A DNA stretch of 64,000 nt from Ceratopteris richardii (GCA_020310875.1 CM035430.1:106887979-106951978); one strand, 5' to 3'; counted from the stretch's first letter, positions 23,416 through 58,449 are shown. Made by a program: numbers and translations. The notes: a model not told the origin generated them from the sequence alone.

Positions 23416-23644
23416 TGTTGATATATTTAGGTAGTGATGCGCATGAACACACTAGGACCGTCAGGGCACTTTTTTCCCCTTTAGGATTTTTCCCCCCCTA
23501 GCTTGTATATATGCCTATAACCCTAGTGGGTCAGTTATCTTTGTATATTCTAGTGGTAATACATTTAGTATTGTGTGTTGTGCTCCAAGCTTCTTCTTCT
23601 TCCTTGTGTTGTTCATGTGCTTCTGCAGATCTCAAACTCCAACA
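23416..23644 (+). repeat. 3' LTR of A2
   Basis: 229 bp from TGTTGATATATTTAGG to CTCCAACA, matching the LTRs at 1351-1581 and 51556-51785 and preceded by the purine tract. Confidence 0.92.
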
Positions 23645-24804
23645 TATACATGGCCATATACCTGCTCCTCTTATATTTTCACCCATTGCAAATTGTAGTA
23701 CGTATCAAGAGCTTTGAGACGAGCTAAAGCATGCATGAAACATATCTATAATGAGGGAGATACGAGCATTTTCAAGATTTAGCTTTGTGATACCATCAAC
23801 AAGATTGATGATACCATCACTAAGCTTCTTGACATCTTTGGAGTCACTTGGGGATTGGTACATCACGATTGCATAGGACAAATGATCATGGACATGAAGA
23901 GGATCGTGCTTGCAATCACATCACCATCTACTTGAACATCGTGATTGCTTATGGACTTGTAGGGCTACATCGCATGTGGATCAGAAGATATGTTTCTACT
24001 ACTTGACTTGACACCCTTCCATCCCGTTTGTTTATGTCACTCTTGACAATTAAGCTGAGGTCTACTCTTCATAGATTGATTTATAAGTGTGTGAGCGCGC
24101 TCTATGCTACGACTTGACATCTACTCTTGTAAATAAGCAAATTTCCAAACATTGATATTGCTGACCATTTAAATTTTTATACTTTTATAATTGTGTTCTT
24201 TACTAAGTGTGTTCTTTACTTGTTTAATACCTTGATTTTGAGCTTTTTGGGCCATGTCCCGGTGTAATTGAATGTCTCCTACAACTACATAATATCATTT
24301 AATGACTTGGAACGCATTCATAACGTCATTTAATATTGAATGACCATGGAAAGCTATGAGAAAGTCATTCAATATGGGGCTCTAGCAGTCGTCCTTGGTC
24401 ATTCAGCTCAACGTTAAGTCATGGTATGGGTCTCACTTGGAATCCACGTACTTCTTTGTCCCCTAGCTACCACAATTTGGATTTTGGACAGAAATTCTTT
24501 TGTCTAATTAAAGTGAATGCGGAGGCCCAGAAATGTCCGGTTCGCGTATAAGAATTATGTCAAACTCATAAAATTGCGTTGCTGATTTTCTGAGCTTCAT
24601 TCGAAATACGGGGCAGACCGAGGCCTCATGCAAGTGCAAGTTCTGCCTAGTTCTTTCGGCGTCAGCTCGTGTAGCATCATTTAAAATCCCTGGTGGCTAA
24701 AATAGAATTGCAGTTATCAAACTTTCTGCCCCAGGTCTCTCTCGTCATCCTAGAACATAAGCTTATCCGTGTACGTCAGAGGGCGTGAAAGATTGTGGAA
24801 AACA
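23645..24804. other. 5' flank of the cycloartenol synthase gene
   Basis: 1.16 kb between the A2 LTR and the cyclase start codon. It should hold the promoter and 5' UTR, but I see no convincing TATA box at a sensible distance and no ORF of note. The copia LTR sits about 1.2 kb upstream of the coding start and could influence transcription. Confidence 0.5.
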
Positions 24805-46711
<21,907 letters not shown>

Positions 46712-46869
46712 ACAGTTGCAGTAGCACTTACATTCCTGGGATGGATATTTGATATAACAAACTGTGGACTCCATTTATGCTTACAATTTCCTGAAAAAGA
46801 AACAGGAAACATTTTAATTGTATGAATCCGACTGGATAATTACTGATTTTTTATCTCTTTAATTCAATT

Positions 46870-48250
46870 TAATTCATTTTTGTTGGGAGGGAGGCTGTTT
46901 TCCTTTCGAGGGCTACGAAGAAGCCCTATGAAACTACCATCCCATGGCCTGGGCTTTTGAGTATTTAGAGGAAGGCCTGCTTTTGGGACGTAATATTTTT
47001 GTATACTTGTAATTTCTTTGTATAGCAGCCCAAAGATACTTCCTGGAGAGGGGTTTTGGAGGTTTCTGTAGAAACTTTTATGGCATTCCTTTGTTGCCAG
47101 ATCTCTTCCAGAGTTGTACTGAACAAGCTGTTGGTTTCCCAAGCAAATCTTTTAACCTAGATGATTGTCTGTTTCGGGCTTAGAATTTTTCCTAGGGTTC
47201 CAGACTCTGAAGTTCCATGGGTACGAGTAGAATATATGTAAGCTCTTCATCTTTCCTTGTGCATGAAGCACACCAATGAGTTCTAATCATTATTTTGTCA
47301 ACTCTCGCATTGGTCCTAATGCCGTGGTGGATTATCTGCAATTATAAAATCATTCCCTTGTTCCATTCAATCCCACCATTGAACTTTCCATCTTTTGTTG
47401 AGTTGGGATTGGCTGTCCAATTCCCTTGCTGATTCCTCATGATTTGTCATCTACAAAGGTATCCTGTTCTTAAGTAGACTGAAGTGTGATCTCCCTCTCT
47501 TCCCAATCAGCCACCCTGATTTTTAGGAGGATCCATCTTTAAACCATAGCATGAGGGTCAGCCTTCTTGCAGGATTCCTCCCGTTCTATTTACTCTTATT
47601 ATTTCTAGGGAACCAGGTGGAGTTTCTGGGCTTGATTCCACTTGAGCATTTCTATTCTTCATGGATAGTCCGGTTTGCTTTAGCCTGATTGTAAGTGTAC
47701 AATGACGATCAACCCTAATGGTTGGCATATACAAGAGAGAACAATTCTATTTGGTTTACTAGCTTGGGGTTATTATTATCTGTGAGTGTGATGTTTAACA
47801 AGTCATTGGAAGAAGAGTTTTAGATGGCAGAGTGGCTAAGCTTAACTTGTGGTGGCCTTGCCATTGAAGATCTAACAAGGAGGATGGTTTGGGCCACCTT
47901 TTCTACTCTTTTGCCCATAACAGCTAAGGTTTGGAAGAATAAAAGGAAGATCTTGCGCTTGGAAAAAGGCGTCTTGGCTACTAACCGTCTCGGAAGTGTG
48001 GGATATGTGAGATCCCTATGGGCAAAGGAGCAGCTCCTTGTAAAGCATAGGAATGCAGTTAATTTTTGAAATCCCAGGATCCTTCTTGAGGAAGTTCTCT
48101 AGTGACCCTTCACTAGTTAGGCCCTCCTAGATCTGCATTTTAGGAGGGAAGAAGATGAAGTTTGGAATCCCCACTTAGGAGATTTGACGTTGATTAACCT
48201 CCTTCCTATTTGTCATTTAATCTTACTTGTAACTGTCTCCCTTACAATAT
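46870..48250 (+). mobile_element. Possible very old LINE relic
   Basis: Downstream of the cyclase stop, conceptual translation gives scattered LINE-like words: ATLIF followed by a GSAFLQDSS-like segment (about 47510-47600) where a FADDTLIF box would stand, then GGLAIEDL (about 47850), a motif typical of the LINE region after reverse transcriptase. Stops and shifts are frequent and no end structure is visible. The match is weak. Confidence 0.3.
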
Positions 48251-49859
48251 GCTTTTAAGTGTTTCCAAAAAGCTTTGATCCCTTTGGTATAACTTGCAAT
48301 GGTAAGAAGAGGTGTGCCAAACCCTTTGGATAATGGACAGATTTGAAAGGAAGATCGACTGTAATACTTGCCACTAAGTTCTGGTCTACAACCCTTAAAA
48401 TTGAAGCCGATATCTCATCTTCAGTTTCCTCTCAAGTCTGTTGGTTATTCTACTCATATCTAAGAAACTGATAAATCTGGTGTCTTTGTACGTGAAATAT
48501 TTCGGAGTATCTTTCTGGCATCTCTTAAAAAAGGTTGTGCTCATAGTTGTTGCAATTGGTTGTCAATGAAAGAGAGAATAATGTGTCGGAACTATAAATG
48601 TGTTGATTACCATGTCCTTACCTGTCATATTCAAGTGACATCACCTTCATTTGTCTAACTTCCTAATTCATTTAGGTTTCATTTCTCTCGTGTTGTAGGA
48701 GATTTGATGCATAGGTATTCTTAAGATGTTTTCTAGTGCTCTCAACTATAATGGTTACTTCTGGAACTTGAAGCAATACACTTACATGATATGTACACTT
48801 ACATAGTCCACTTGTGCTTTACAACGTTCATTGGGTCATTACATGTGAAAATTTTTGGAGACAATGCTGCAAACACTAAAATCTGTTGCTACATTCCAGA
48901 TAACTGAACTTCATGTATGCACCATGTTCTTGCGTAAGGACTCTTGTTTGGACTCCTCCCATAGTATCATCATGAAATCGGGATGGTTGCATGAAGTACA
49001 ATGATTCCCATTGTCTATCCAATTGATCCATCGTGAGATTCATGAAGGCCCCACTTGAAATTACAATTGGAGCTAAATTTCACTACCCATGTTTGTGTAC
49101 ATCATGGTGTATGAATTATTCCAACGATTGTCACAATCTATTGAAGTGGAAACATTCAAGTATTATCTTCATCAAATCCCAAGAAATGACATATCCAATG
49201 TGCGCCATAACATGGAGCCAAGGAAACCATTACTTTTTTATGAAAAAGCCCAACTATAGATCTCAATGTAAATGCAGCACGAGAGGGCAAAAGTGTAGGC
49301 CATTTAGGAGATACAATTGAGAGTTTGGCCATCCCATGGAAATGGTTTTCATGTCCAAATTGTCCATGTATGAACTTCCATGATCCACAAAGAAGTGATA
49401 GTATATTCATAAAAAACAGCTAGAGAATTGCATTATGTGTTTTCCTTAAAAGAAAAACTTTCATAAAAGTATTGACTGTGCATGGAATAACAAATGTAAA
49501 ATGCTTAGTTAAAAGTCTATTTTAATTCATAGGTTTGGCGAGTACAAGAATCCATGGACTAACATTATATAAAGCAATATAATGCTTTGAATAATGCAAA
49601 TTTGACATTGTCAAAGCTATTCACATGCATTCCATTGGGGAAACTTGGATTTCTTTTATGAGGATTTAACATCTATCATGTTCGTTGAAAATCCTAATAT
49701 TGTGTAGATAGTCAATATGTTTAAATACTGGTCCATGATAGATATCCAAACCTTTTGAAAATCAATCAATGCTAAACCTTTAGTTTTGGCCATGAAAGAT
49801 TCTAAAAAGGGTTAAATGCAATGTTTAAATTTTTGGGTTCTATAAAAGATTACATGCAA

Positions 49860-50120
49860 TGTATAAAATTAAAGAATATATCTAATCCATGGATACATGT
49901 TATAGATCACTTCTAGCTCCTTGCAAAATTATTGCTGCATAAAATTTAGCTCTTGAATCTCTTTATCTTATAACTTGAATGCCAAATATAATAGTGATGC
50001 ATAAATTTAGTTCTTGGAACTCTTTATCTTATAACTTGAATGCCAAATATAACTTGATCCTATGCAATCAACCAAAAAGATGAAACAATGGATGTGTAGC
50101 AAGTGTAAATACCAAAGGGA
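49860..50120. repeat. Segment duplicated at 51365-51555
   Basis: Shared words include GTTATAGATCACTTCTAGCT, ACTTGATCCTATGC and CAATGGATGTG in the same order as at 51365-51555. This copy also contains an internal tandem duplication of about 60 bp around CTTTATCTTATAACTTGAAT (49955-50050). Confidence 0.8.
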
Positions 50121-50598
50121 TAATTATTCAACCATTCGTAATGCTTGTGGAAAGATATAGATGTGGTTCGAATTAACATTTCAATGTCTTGAAAAAGGAA
50201 ACAATCAGAAACAAACCAAATCCAACTCTATCATTCTCTTAGTTACATGATGCTCTTGTGCACATGAAAGTTTAAAAGTTTGAAGATGGGCACAATAACT
50301 TAGATGTCATGATTGAAATGTCAATGGAGTGCTTGAACTTATAACTGAACAGAGTCCATATAGAAGAGCTTCAAGTGTTCATATTGTATGCACATTGCAC
50401 ACCCAAATCTCACTTTTAGCTACTTAGTAGTGGTTCAAACATTGAAAATATGTGGTTTCTATGTAGCAACTTTAGATTTTACATCAACAACCATAGTTCT
50501 TTGTTCTAGTGTCAATCAAAAGCCTCATTTTGAACATGAAAAAATGCTTTTGATGAGAGCATCCAATGTACTTGAACACTTTGCATGAAATTATTTGA

Positions 50599-50949
<351 letters not shown>

Positions 50950-51055
50950 TGAATTAAACAATTCTTTTACAATAGCCACCTCATGTTTTATGGCAAGGGT
51001 TTCAAAATATAGCATTTTCACATGTGTGAATCCTATTATGATAGTAAAACCGAAA

Positions 51056-51180
51056 TGAACGTTTTACAATGTGTTCTAATAATCTTCTAGGTATTCTTGA
51101 ATCTTAAGACAAGCCCAATGAACTTTTTACAATGTGTTCTAATAATCTTCTAGGTATTCTTGACTCTTAAGGATTTTTAA
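51056..51180. repeat. 63-bp tandem duplication
   Basis: TGAAC(G/T)TTTTACAATGTG starts at 51056 and 51119; the copies differ at a few positions. Confidence 0.9.
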
Positions 51181-51555
51181 AAAAATTGCCATGTTATTAT
51201 TTTTGTATACTCTTTTGACATCGTCTCTTTTTACTCCACTTGGTCCTACTTGGTTTGCTACTCCTATCTCTTTACAACTCACTTTAACCGCCCCTCCCTC
51301 CCTCCCCACACTCTCCTTTATTTATGATTTTTGGTTCGATAAAGTTAATTCTCAATTTCAAAGAATTAGAGAACATATCTAATGCATTCATACATGTTAT
51401 AGATCACTTCTAGCTCCTTGTGGAATTAGCGATGTGTAATTTATAAATTTGTTTCTTTTGGCCTTGTTTTCTATAAGTTGTATGCTAAATATAGCTTGAT
51501 CCTATGCCAATTAATCCCAAAGATGAAGCAATGGATGTGCATGAATTGTAAATAG

Positions 51556-51785
51556 TGTTGATATATTTAGCTAGTGATGTGTGTGAACACGTAGGACTGT
51601 CGGGGCACATTTTTCCCTCTTTAGGAGGGTTTTTTCCCCGGGCTTGTATATACGCCTATAACCCTAACGGATCACTTATCTTTGTAAATTCTAGTGGTAA
51701 TACATTTAGTATTGTGTGTTTTGCTCCAAGCTTCTTCTTCTTCCTTGTGCTTTTCCCATGCTTGCGCAGACATCAAACTCCAACA
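51556..51785 (+). repeat. 5' LTR of A3
   Basis: 230 bp from TGTTGATATATTTAGC to CTCCAACA, the same family as the LTRs of A1 and A2. Confidence 0.93.
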
Positions 51786-52074
51786 ATTGATATCAGAATA
51801 GGTCGCCGCTTCGTCTAGGGCATCATCAACACCCATTCGATCATAGTCTCAGAATCACACAAAAATTGGTGAGCATACTATCGTCCAATGCACTATCGAA
51901 GTGCTTGTGTAAATAATTTTACCTTTTGTGCCAAAGATATTTATAGGTTTTGTTTCACCAGTATAAGCATCTCAAAGTCTGCTAGAGGTTTAGCAGAGCT
52001 TGGAAGGGTAGTTTTCTTCAACATTTTGAGATATAAAGTCATTTTTCTGCATCATGGTATTTTAGTCATTTGGC

Positions 52075-53085
52075 ATGACTGAAAACAGTGATGTATTTTG
52101 TATGTTGGATATTGAGGATAAGTTGGATTGTACCAATTACCCATTATGGGCTTATATGATGCATCATGTATTGGTCGCAAAAGAATTCTGGAATATTGTG
52201 CAAGGTGATGGAAAATATCCTATTACACCGACAAACACAGTTACTGAAGGTGATACAAATGATGTTGAAGATGGAGATATTCTTCATGTTCCTATTTGTG
52301 TTGCAGTTTGTGCTGCACCTACTACAGAGCAACTTTGTTGGGATGGCAAAGATGCTCAGCCATGTGCATTGATAGCCTTGTCTGTCAAATGTGCCATTAT
52401 TCCTCACATTCGCTCTTGTAGAAAAACTAAGGATGCTTGGGATACACTTACCACTTTATACCAGGCAAAGAATGAGGGTCATGTTGCTTACCGTCGAGAA
52501 CAATTGGAGAGTGAGCACACAAATGAAGAAGATTCCATGGATAGTTTTCTGACAAAGATCAAATATTTGAAGGAGCAGTTGATTTATGCTGATGAAGTCT
52601 TGCTTGAAAGTTCACTTATGCAAACTATTATGAATGGTCTTCCCAATTCATATTAGAGTTTTGCTTCTACTCTTCGTTTGATGATGAACGGCAATCCAAA
52701 TGTCTTAACATTTGAGGAGTTGGTCTCTGTTCTATTGCAAGAAGATTAGTCAAGGAAGGACAAGTCCATTATGCGTGTTGCAGATCAAGCTTTCTTTGCT
52801 AGTCAGAAGGGCAAAGGTAAATGGAGCTCTTCTACTAGTAAGTAGAAATCTGCTAATTTTGCCCAATTAAAGAAGGATGAAAAAGACCAAAGGAAAACAG
52901 AAAAGCAAACATTATTTTGCAAATACTGTAAAGGAAATGATCATTTCATAAAGAATTGTCCAAAATTGGTTGCTAAAGAGGCAAAGAAGAAAGAGGTTGG
53001 AATGGTTGTTGCAGAGGCCTCTACACCCAAAACAGAGTCTACTAAGCTTTTGTTGAATGAAGAATGGGCATTTAACACTATTTGA
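52075..53085 (+). pseudogene. Copia A3 gag
   Basis: Starts MTENSDVFCMLDIEDKLDC, followed by NYPLWAYMMHHVLVAKEFWN, the copia gag N-terminus. The capsid region continues with LCWDGKDA, CKTKDAWDTL-like RKTKDAWDTLTTLYQAK and FLTKIKYLKEQL. A TAG stops the first frame at about 52655; the frame continues after it with two more stops (about 52747 and 52845) to an intact CCHC zinc knuckle (CKYCKGNDHFIKNC, 52918-52959). The breaks are single nonsense changes, so gag is otherwise well preserved. Confidence 0.88.
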
Positions 53086-53119
53086 AGTTATGACCCATAT
53101 TCTTATGAACAATGTATGT

Positions 53120-53870
53120 CTGTAGTAGACTTAAATGCTTGGTAATTTGATAGTGGGGCAACCAAACATGTTACCTCAGAGTGCAGTTTCTTTACTTCAC
53201 TCGAGCCTACCCCTACAGGGAATATGATCACATGTGCCAACAACTCCTGTTATCCTGTTATGGGGGTTGATAAGATCATTCTGACTAGTGCTGATGGTAG
53301 TTCTTTTACATTCTTGGATGCTTTATTATGCCAGGGATCAAGAAGAATATGTTATCAATTTCAGCTTTGGCCAACATTGGCTTGGTTGTGAAATTTTTTG
53401 ATGATAGATGTACAATTCATGATCTATCAAATGGCGATGTCATTATTGCTTCTGGCATTTTATGTCGTGGGCTTTATAGGCTCATAGAGTATGAAAAATT
53501 TGTGAATGATTCAGCATGTGCAGTACATGATTCTCATGCTTTCTCAGATGCAAAGCTTTGGCATGCACACTTTGGTCATCTGAATTTTGCTAGCTTTCTA
53601 TGCCTATAGAAATCTGAAATGGTGTCTTTTTTGCCCAAACTTGAGGCACCTAGTAAACATGTCTACGAAGGATGTATTTTGGACAAAATGCAGTGCTCGT
53701 CATTCCCAAAAGATGGTTCAGTTCTAGTTACTAAAAAATTGTAGCTTGTTCACAGTTCTGTGGTCCTATGCAGACACCCTCTTTTGGAGAATTTTTTTTA
53801 ACTCGTGACTTTCATGGATGATTTTTCATGGCATGCATCGGTGTATCCATTGAAAACAAAGTCTTTAGTG
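53120..53870 (+). pseudogene. Copia A3 protease and integrase N-terminus
   Basis: Protease motif FDSGATKHVTS at about 53148 after a stop. A frameshift near 53330 leads to KKNMLSISALANIGLVVKFF, and the pre-integrase motif LWHAHFGHLNFASF lies at about 53552. Integrase becomes patchy near 53750 and is cut at 53875 by the insertion of copia B. Confidence 0.85.
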
Positions 53871-53875
53871 TTTAT
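53871..53875. other. Target site duplication of copia B, left
   Basis: TTTAT immediately before the B 5' LTR; the same five bases follow the 3' LTR at 60268-60272. Confidence 0.92.
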
Positions 53876-54932
53876 TTTTGGTGTAAATTGCAAGCATACA
53901 CATTTGGCTCAAAGGATGCATTGAAGTCCATACACACATGAAGAAGCATAGGAACATATGCTAGTGGTTAATTACCACTTTACCTCATTGTAAAAGTCAG
54001 ATTGACTTGGAATCTCTTGTAATCACCTACCAAAATGATTCGAGGAGAAATTAGTTGTTTGATTGAAAGAATATCTCCAAGCATTTAGGAGCTTGATCAT
54101 AGGGAGCCAAAAGTTTGAATTTGAATTCAAATTTTTAGTCATCTCTTATAAAAATGGACATGAAAAGTCGCGGGCAAGAGTGAGCACTCCCGAGCGTAGC
54201 ATTACTGATTTTTGAGTGTGTGTGAGGTCTACACTCAAGCCCACACCTCTCTATACCATTTGGCAATGGAATTCATGCCAATGGAGTTGTATACCAATGC
54301 TCACTAATACATACATTCATATTGTCCATCTCAGAGTTCTCTGTTAGTCTACTCAAAAGTCTGTCAACTTATCAAGGGCATATCTCGGTCAATTCTTCAC
54401 CAAATTCAGTGATTCAAAGCTTGTTGGATTCAACTTGAAGTAATCTACATTCTATCAAAGTTTGAAGACATTCTATTCAGCGATTTTGGAGAAGTCTGCA
54501 TCGAGGTGAACTCTGGTAATTTTCTGCTATAGTCCTAAAAAGTCGGGGGTATAGCTTAACTTGCTAAATTGATTTCTCTTAGCATAGTTTATCATTTTAC
54601 ATAATTCCACTTGGTATAGGTAGCTTACTAAGCTAATTAGATACCCCTAAAAGGAATTTTTCCAATTCCTACTGTGCTGGTCATATTGAGCAAAATACTA
54701 AGCAGGTGTCAAGACTAAAATAGAAGTTTTTCTTGAGTTTGTGACTTCCAAAGTTATCTGTTTTGATTCAATCATTGCACACATCATTTCCAAAGGACAT
54801 AGGACATTTTATGGTGTCATTGGAAAGCTAAGGAGGTCTAGTTATCAACTCTGAAGCAAAAGAGGGCTGGGACAAAGCAGGTTTAGCAGTACCTACTCAG
54901 TCTCTTGAAGCATCCATCCATCTATCCCAACA
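53876..54932 (+). repeat. 5' LTR of B
   Basis: 1057 bp ending CTATCCCAACA. The first bases read TTTTGG where the 3' LTR has TGTTGG, a point change at the second base. Confidence 0.95.
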
Positions 54933-54933
54933 G

Positions 54934-54945
54934 TGGTATCAGAGC
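54934..54945 (+). promoter_or_regulatory. Primer binding site of B (tRNA-iMet)
   Basis: Perfect TGGTATCAGAGC one base inside the 5' LTR. Confidence 0.96.
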
Positions 54946-54958
54946 AAACTAAGGTAAA

Positions 54959-56815
54959 ATGGGAGATGGTTTTCGTTCATTTATTGATAAATTGGATAGG
55001 AACAACTATCAAGCATGGGCTCTAAGGATGAAGACCTACTTACAAGGAAGGAGTCTCTATGGGTATATCTCTAGAGATGAGGAATTGCCCTCATTCAAAA
55101 CAAGAGGATTACCAACCAAGGAAGAACATGAAAAGCTCAACACATGGTGTGCTCAGGATGCATTGGCAAGGTCTTATTTACTCAACTCTATATCTGATTT
55201 TCTTTTGCCACATATTAGAAATTGTAAGACATCCCAAGAGACTTGGGAAACCTTGTCATCATATTTTTCCTCCAACACAAGGGCTAGGAAAAATCAGTTG
55301 TGGATTGAATTCACAACACTAAGGAAGCAACCTAAGCAAGCTGTTTCAGAATTTGTGACCAAGATTAAAGATGTAGCAGATCAGTTAGCAAGCATAGGAG
55401 AAGAGATTGAAGAAGAACAGATTGTAAGACAAGTGATCAATGGGATCAAGGCTGATGACAAATGGGAAAGCTTCACCATTGCCATGGATCTCTACATGGA
55501 CATGCACACTCCAGATCTTACAACCCTCATGGGACAATTGTTTACTCATGAAGCAAAGCTCAACAAAAATGGAGACACATCCAAAGGTAATAACTCTTCT
55601 GCCCTATACACTGATAAGAAGTCTAAAGATAAAGGCAAGAGCAAGAAGGCAAAAGATGAAGGATCAACCTCTCAAGCCAACTATGCAGGGAGAGGTAGAT
55701 CTTCAAGAGGAAGGGACAAAGAAGGTAAGTTAGGTAGGGGGAGATCTTATAACTCCTCACCATCCAACATTTGTGGTTTATCAAATCATACTACAGATGA
55801 GTGTTTCAGGAATTACAAGAATCAGAGAGGAAGAGGATACCAAAGAGGTGGCTACTCACAGTCAAGATGTAGATTCAACCATCACCAAGGTTACAACAAT
55901 AACTACAACAACAACTACAACAATAATTACAATGGCAACTACCAAGGAGGTTTCAAATCCAAAAAGGATTACAACAACTACACAGAGGAGCAAGATGACT
56001 CTCTTCTGATCATGAACATGACTTCAAAATCAGGTACAAATGATGACCACCTATTCTACATTGACTCAGGATGCTCAAATCATGTGGCTGGCAATGTAGC
56101 ATTACTCTCTAATCTTGAAGAACCAAAAGGTAAGCATCAAGGCCAAACAGGTGATGACACAAAGCATTCTATAGTTAAAGTTGGAAATGTTAAGACTTGT
56201 GATGGAAATCAGAATTTGTTGAGCAGGGTACTCTTTGTATCGACCATTACCAAAAATTTGATGAGTGTTGGTCAGATTGTGGAGAAAGGTTTGCAGGTCA
56301 GATTCAATCAATATGGAGCATATGTGGAGGATCCAAGACATGGGTTCAAGAGGATTGCTAAAGGAGAAAAATCAGGTAGACTTTTCACTTTTGAGTTGGA
56401 AGATACAAAGAATATTGCACTATACAGTTATAAAGATCAAACACTTTTAGAGCTTGATATTTGGCACAAAAGGTTAGGGCACATAGGAGAAAGAACCTTG
56501 AAACAAATGTGCAGGGACCAATGTGTGCTTGGGATACCTAATGTATCCAAGCAACATATGATTTACACGTGTGGTGCTTGTAAATTTGGTAAGTCTCACA
56601 GGTTACCCTTCTCCAAGAAAGGATATATGCATGAAGACTACCTAGAGCTTGTACACACAGATGTATGGGGACCAATCAAAGACCCCTCAGTCTCAGGATC
56701 AAGGTACTATGTGTCTTTCATTGATGATTATAGTAGATGGACTGTATTATACTTAATGAAGCACAAGGATGAGGTATTTAATTGTTTTAGGAAATATCTT
56801 GCATTAGTTTAAAAT
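54959..56815 (+). CDS. Copia B gag, protease and integrase N-terminal part
   Basis: 617-codon open frame starting 14 bases after the primer site. Gag opens MGDGFRSFIDKLDRNNYQAW, a typical copia gag start; the capsid region runs to about residue 205. A basic RG-rich stretch follows, then a zinc knuckle missing its first cysteine (SNICGLSNHTTDECF) and an Asn/Tyr-rich run at about residues 310-335. The protease motif is FYIDSGCSNHVAGN (about 360). Pre-integrase HHCC (WHKRLGHIG, CGACKFGKSH) and the first integrase catalytic part (HTDVWGPIKD, SFIDDYSRWTVLY) complete it. A TAA at 56813-56815, probably from GAA, truncates the polyprotein. Confidence 0.9.
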
Positions 56816-56830
56816 CAAACAGGAAGGAAT

Positions 56831-57844
56831 TTGAAGAGGCTAAGGTCAGATGGAGGAGGTGAGTACTTCTCCAATGAATTTGAAGAATTCTTGCAGGACA
56901 GAGGCATCAAAAGAGAGATAACCACAAGGTATTCTCCTGAACAGAATGGGGTAGCTGAGAGAAGAAATAGGTTGATTGTTGAGACAGCTAGATCTATGCT
57001 TAATGAGAAAAATTTACCTAACTATGTATGGGCAGAAAGTGTTTCTATTGCCACTTACCTCATAAACAGGTTACCATCTAAGTCTCTTGATGGCATGACA
57101 CCCTATGAAGCATGGCATGGTAAGAGACCTTCACTTGACAATTGCAAAATATTTGGATGTGTAGCATATGTACACATTCCTTCTCAGATAAGAGGTAAGC
57201 TAGACCCAAAGGCTGAAAAATGCATCTTTATTGGGTATGATTTAAATTAGAAAGGTTACATGTTTTATAATCCTATCAATAAAGGATTTATGGTAAGCAG
57301 AGATGTTGTCTTTGATGAAAATGATTCTTGGTATGAGAATGAATGCAGGAAGGTCAAATTACCCTATGATTTGGAAGATGAATTTCCAAGTCTTACAAAG
57401 GAGGAACCTACTCAGAATGAAGCCTCAAGTTCAGATGATGAAGACACTATCAATCTTGAAGAATTCAAAGCATGGAAGTCCAAAGGCAAAATGAAGATGA
57501 AGAAGCTTGAAGACATACCTGAATCCTCAACTCAACCATTTAGAAGATCACAAAGAGAAAGCAAGAAACCTATCAGATATGGATATGATACATCTCATGT
57601 TACTAAACATTCTGTTTATCTTGCCAAAGATTTGTCAAATGAAGAACCAGGATCATATGAAGAAGCAATAACCAAATCAGAATGGAAAGAAGCTATGGAT
57701 GAGGAGATTGATGCTCTCAAAGAGAGTGACACATGGGAGTTAGTACCTAAGAAGGATTCAATGAAGGTAATAGGATCCGGATGGATCTGTAAGCTTAAAA
57801 GAAATTCTGATGCACAATCAATAGGTACAAAGCCAGATTGGTAA
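56831..57844 (+). pseudogene. Copia B integrase C-terminal part and RT start
   Basis: Continues the same polyprotein after the stop: RSDGGGEYFSNEF, then RYSPEQNGVAERRNR with the catalytic Glu, WAESVSIATYLINRLPSKSL and FGCVAYVHIPSQ to a TAG at 57248-57250 (probably from CAG). The frame resumes with MVSRDVVFDEND, an acidic linker, YEEAITKSEWKEAMDEEIDA and the RT entry WICKLKRNSD. Near 57815 a base is missing and the frame shifts into the next ORF. Confidence 0.88.
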
Positions 57845-58425
57845 CCAAGGGTTTTGCACAAACCCAAGGCACTGACTATGAGGAGACATTTTCACCTGTG
57901 GCCAAGATGCCAACCATCAGAGTGTTGGTAAGTGTGGCTACATCAAAAAATTGGAATATGTACCAATTGGATGTCAAGAATGCTTTCTTGAATGGATGGA
58001 TTTTAGAGGAGGTATATATGTCACAAACTCCTGGCTATGAGGACCCCAAGAAGGTAACATATGTTTGCAAATTAAAAAAGGCTTTATATGGATTGAAGCA
58101 GGCACCTAGGGCATGGAATTACAGGTTAACTACATACCTCCAAGATCAAGGATTTGTCATGAGCAAGGCAGATACTTCTCTGTTCATTAAGAGAAGTAAT
58201 TCAGAGGTAATATACCTTTGTGTTTATGTTGATGACATCATCATTATAGGTAATGATGTCAATGGAATCAGATATATCAAAAGTCAAATGATGAAGGAGT
58301 TCAAGATCAATGATCTTGGTCTATTGAAATATTTTTTGGGACTTGAATTAGTCTATACTAATTCAGGGATGTATATCACTCAGAAAAAATATGTACAAGA
58401 TATGTTAAAGAAGTTTCACTTGTAG
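57838..58425 (+). pseudogene. Copia B reverse transcriptase core
   Basis: Reverse transcriptase palm and fingers: TKGFAQTQGTDYEETFSPVA, then MYQLDVKNAFLNGWILEEVY, LKKALYGLKQAPRAWNYR, and the catalytic CVYVDDIIII (YVDD at 58225-58236). It ends with LLKYFLGLELVYTNSGMYI and QKKYVQDMLKKFHL, stopped by a TAG at 58423-58425 (probably from CAG). The active-site aspartates are intact. Confidence 0.9.
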
Positions 58426-58449
58426 GATGCTAAAGTAGCAAGCACTCCA

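Larger units (their letters stand above)
19380..23644 (+). mobile_element. Degraded Ty1/copia element A2
   Basis: Plus-strand member of the A family. It begins mid-gag, carries zinc knuckle, protease, integrase, reverse transcriptase and RNase H in canonical copia order, then a purine tract (23405-23413, TAGGGGGGA) and a 229-bp 3' LTR. The 5' LTR and N-terminal gag are missing. Many stops and frameshifts, plus an insertion of about 215 bp in the RT region, show it is dead. It resembles A3 throughout. Confidence 0.92.
51556..53875 (+). mobile_element. Ty1/copia element A3, 5' part
   Basis: 5' LTR (51556-51785), degenerate primer site (51788-51799, TGATATCAGAAT), leader, gag, protease and the beginning of integrase. 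It is interrupted at 53875 by copia B and resumes at 60273. It is inserted directly into the duplicated segment described at 51365-51555. Confidence 0.93.

Noticed and set aside
47824-48069. 81-codon ORF as a host gene
   Set aside because: Contains GGLAIEDL, better explained as a decayed LINE region; no splice or start context.
49033-49410. Overlapping 95- and 84-codon ORFs
   Set aside because: No recognisable motif, and both strands are open by chance in the same place.
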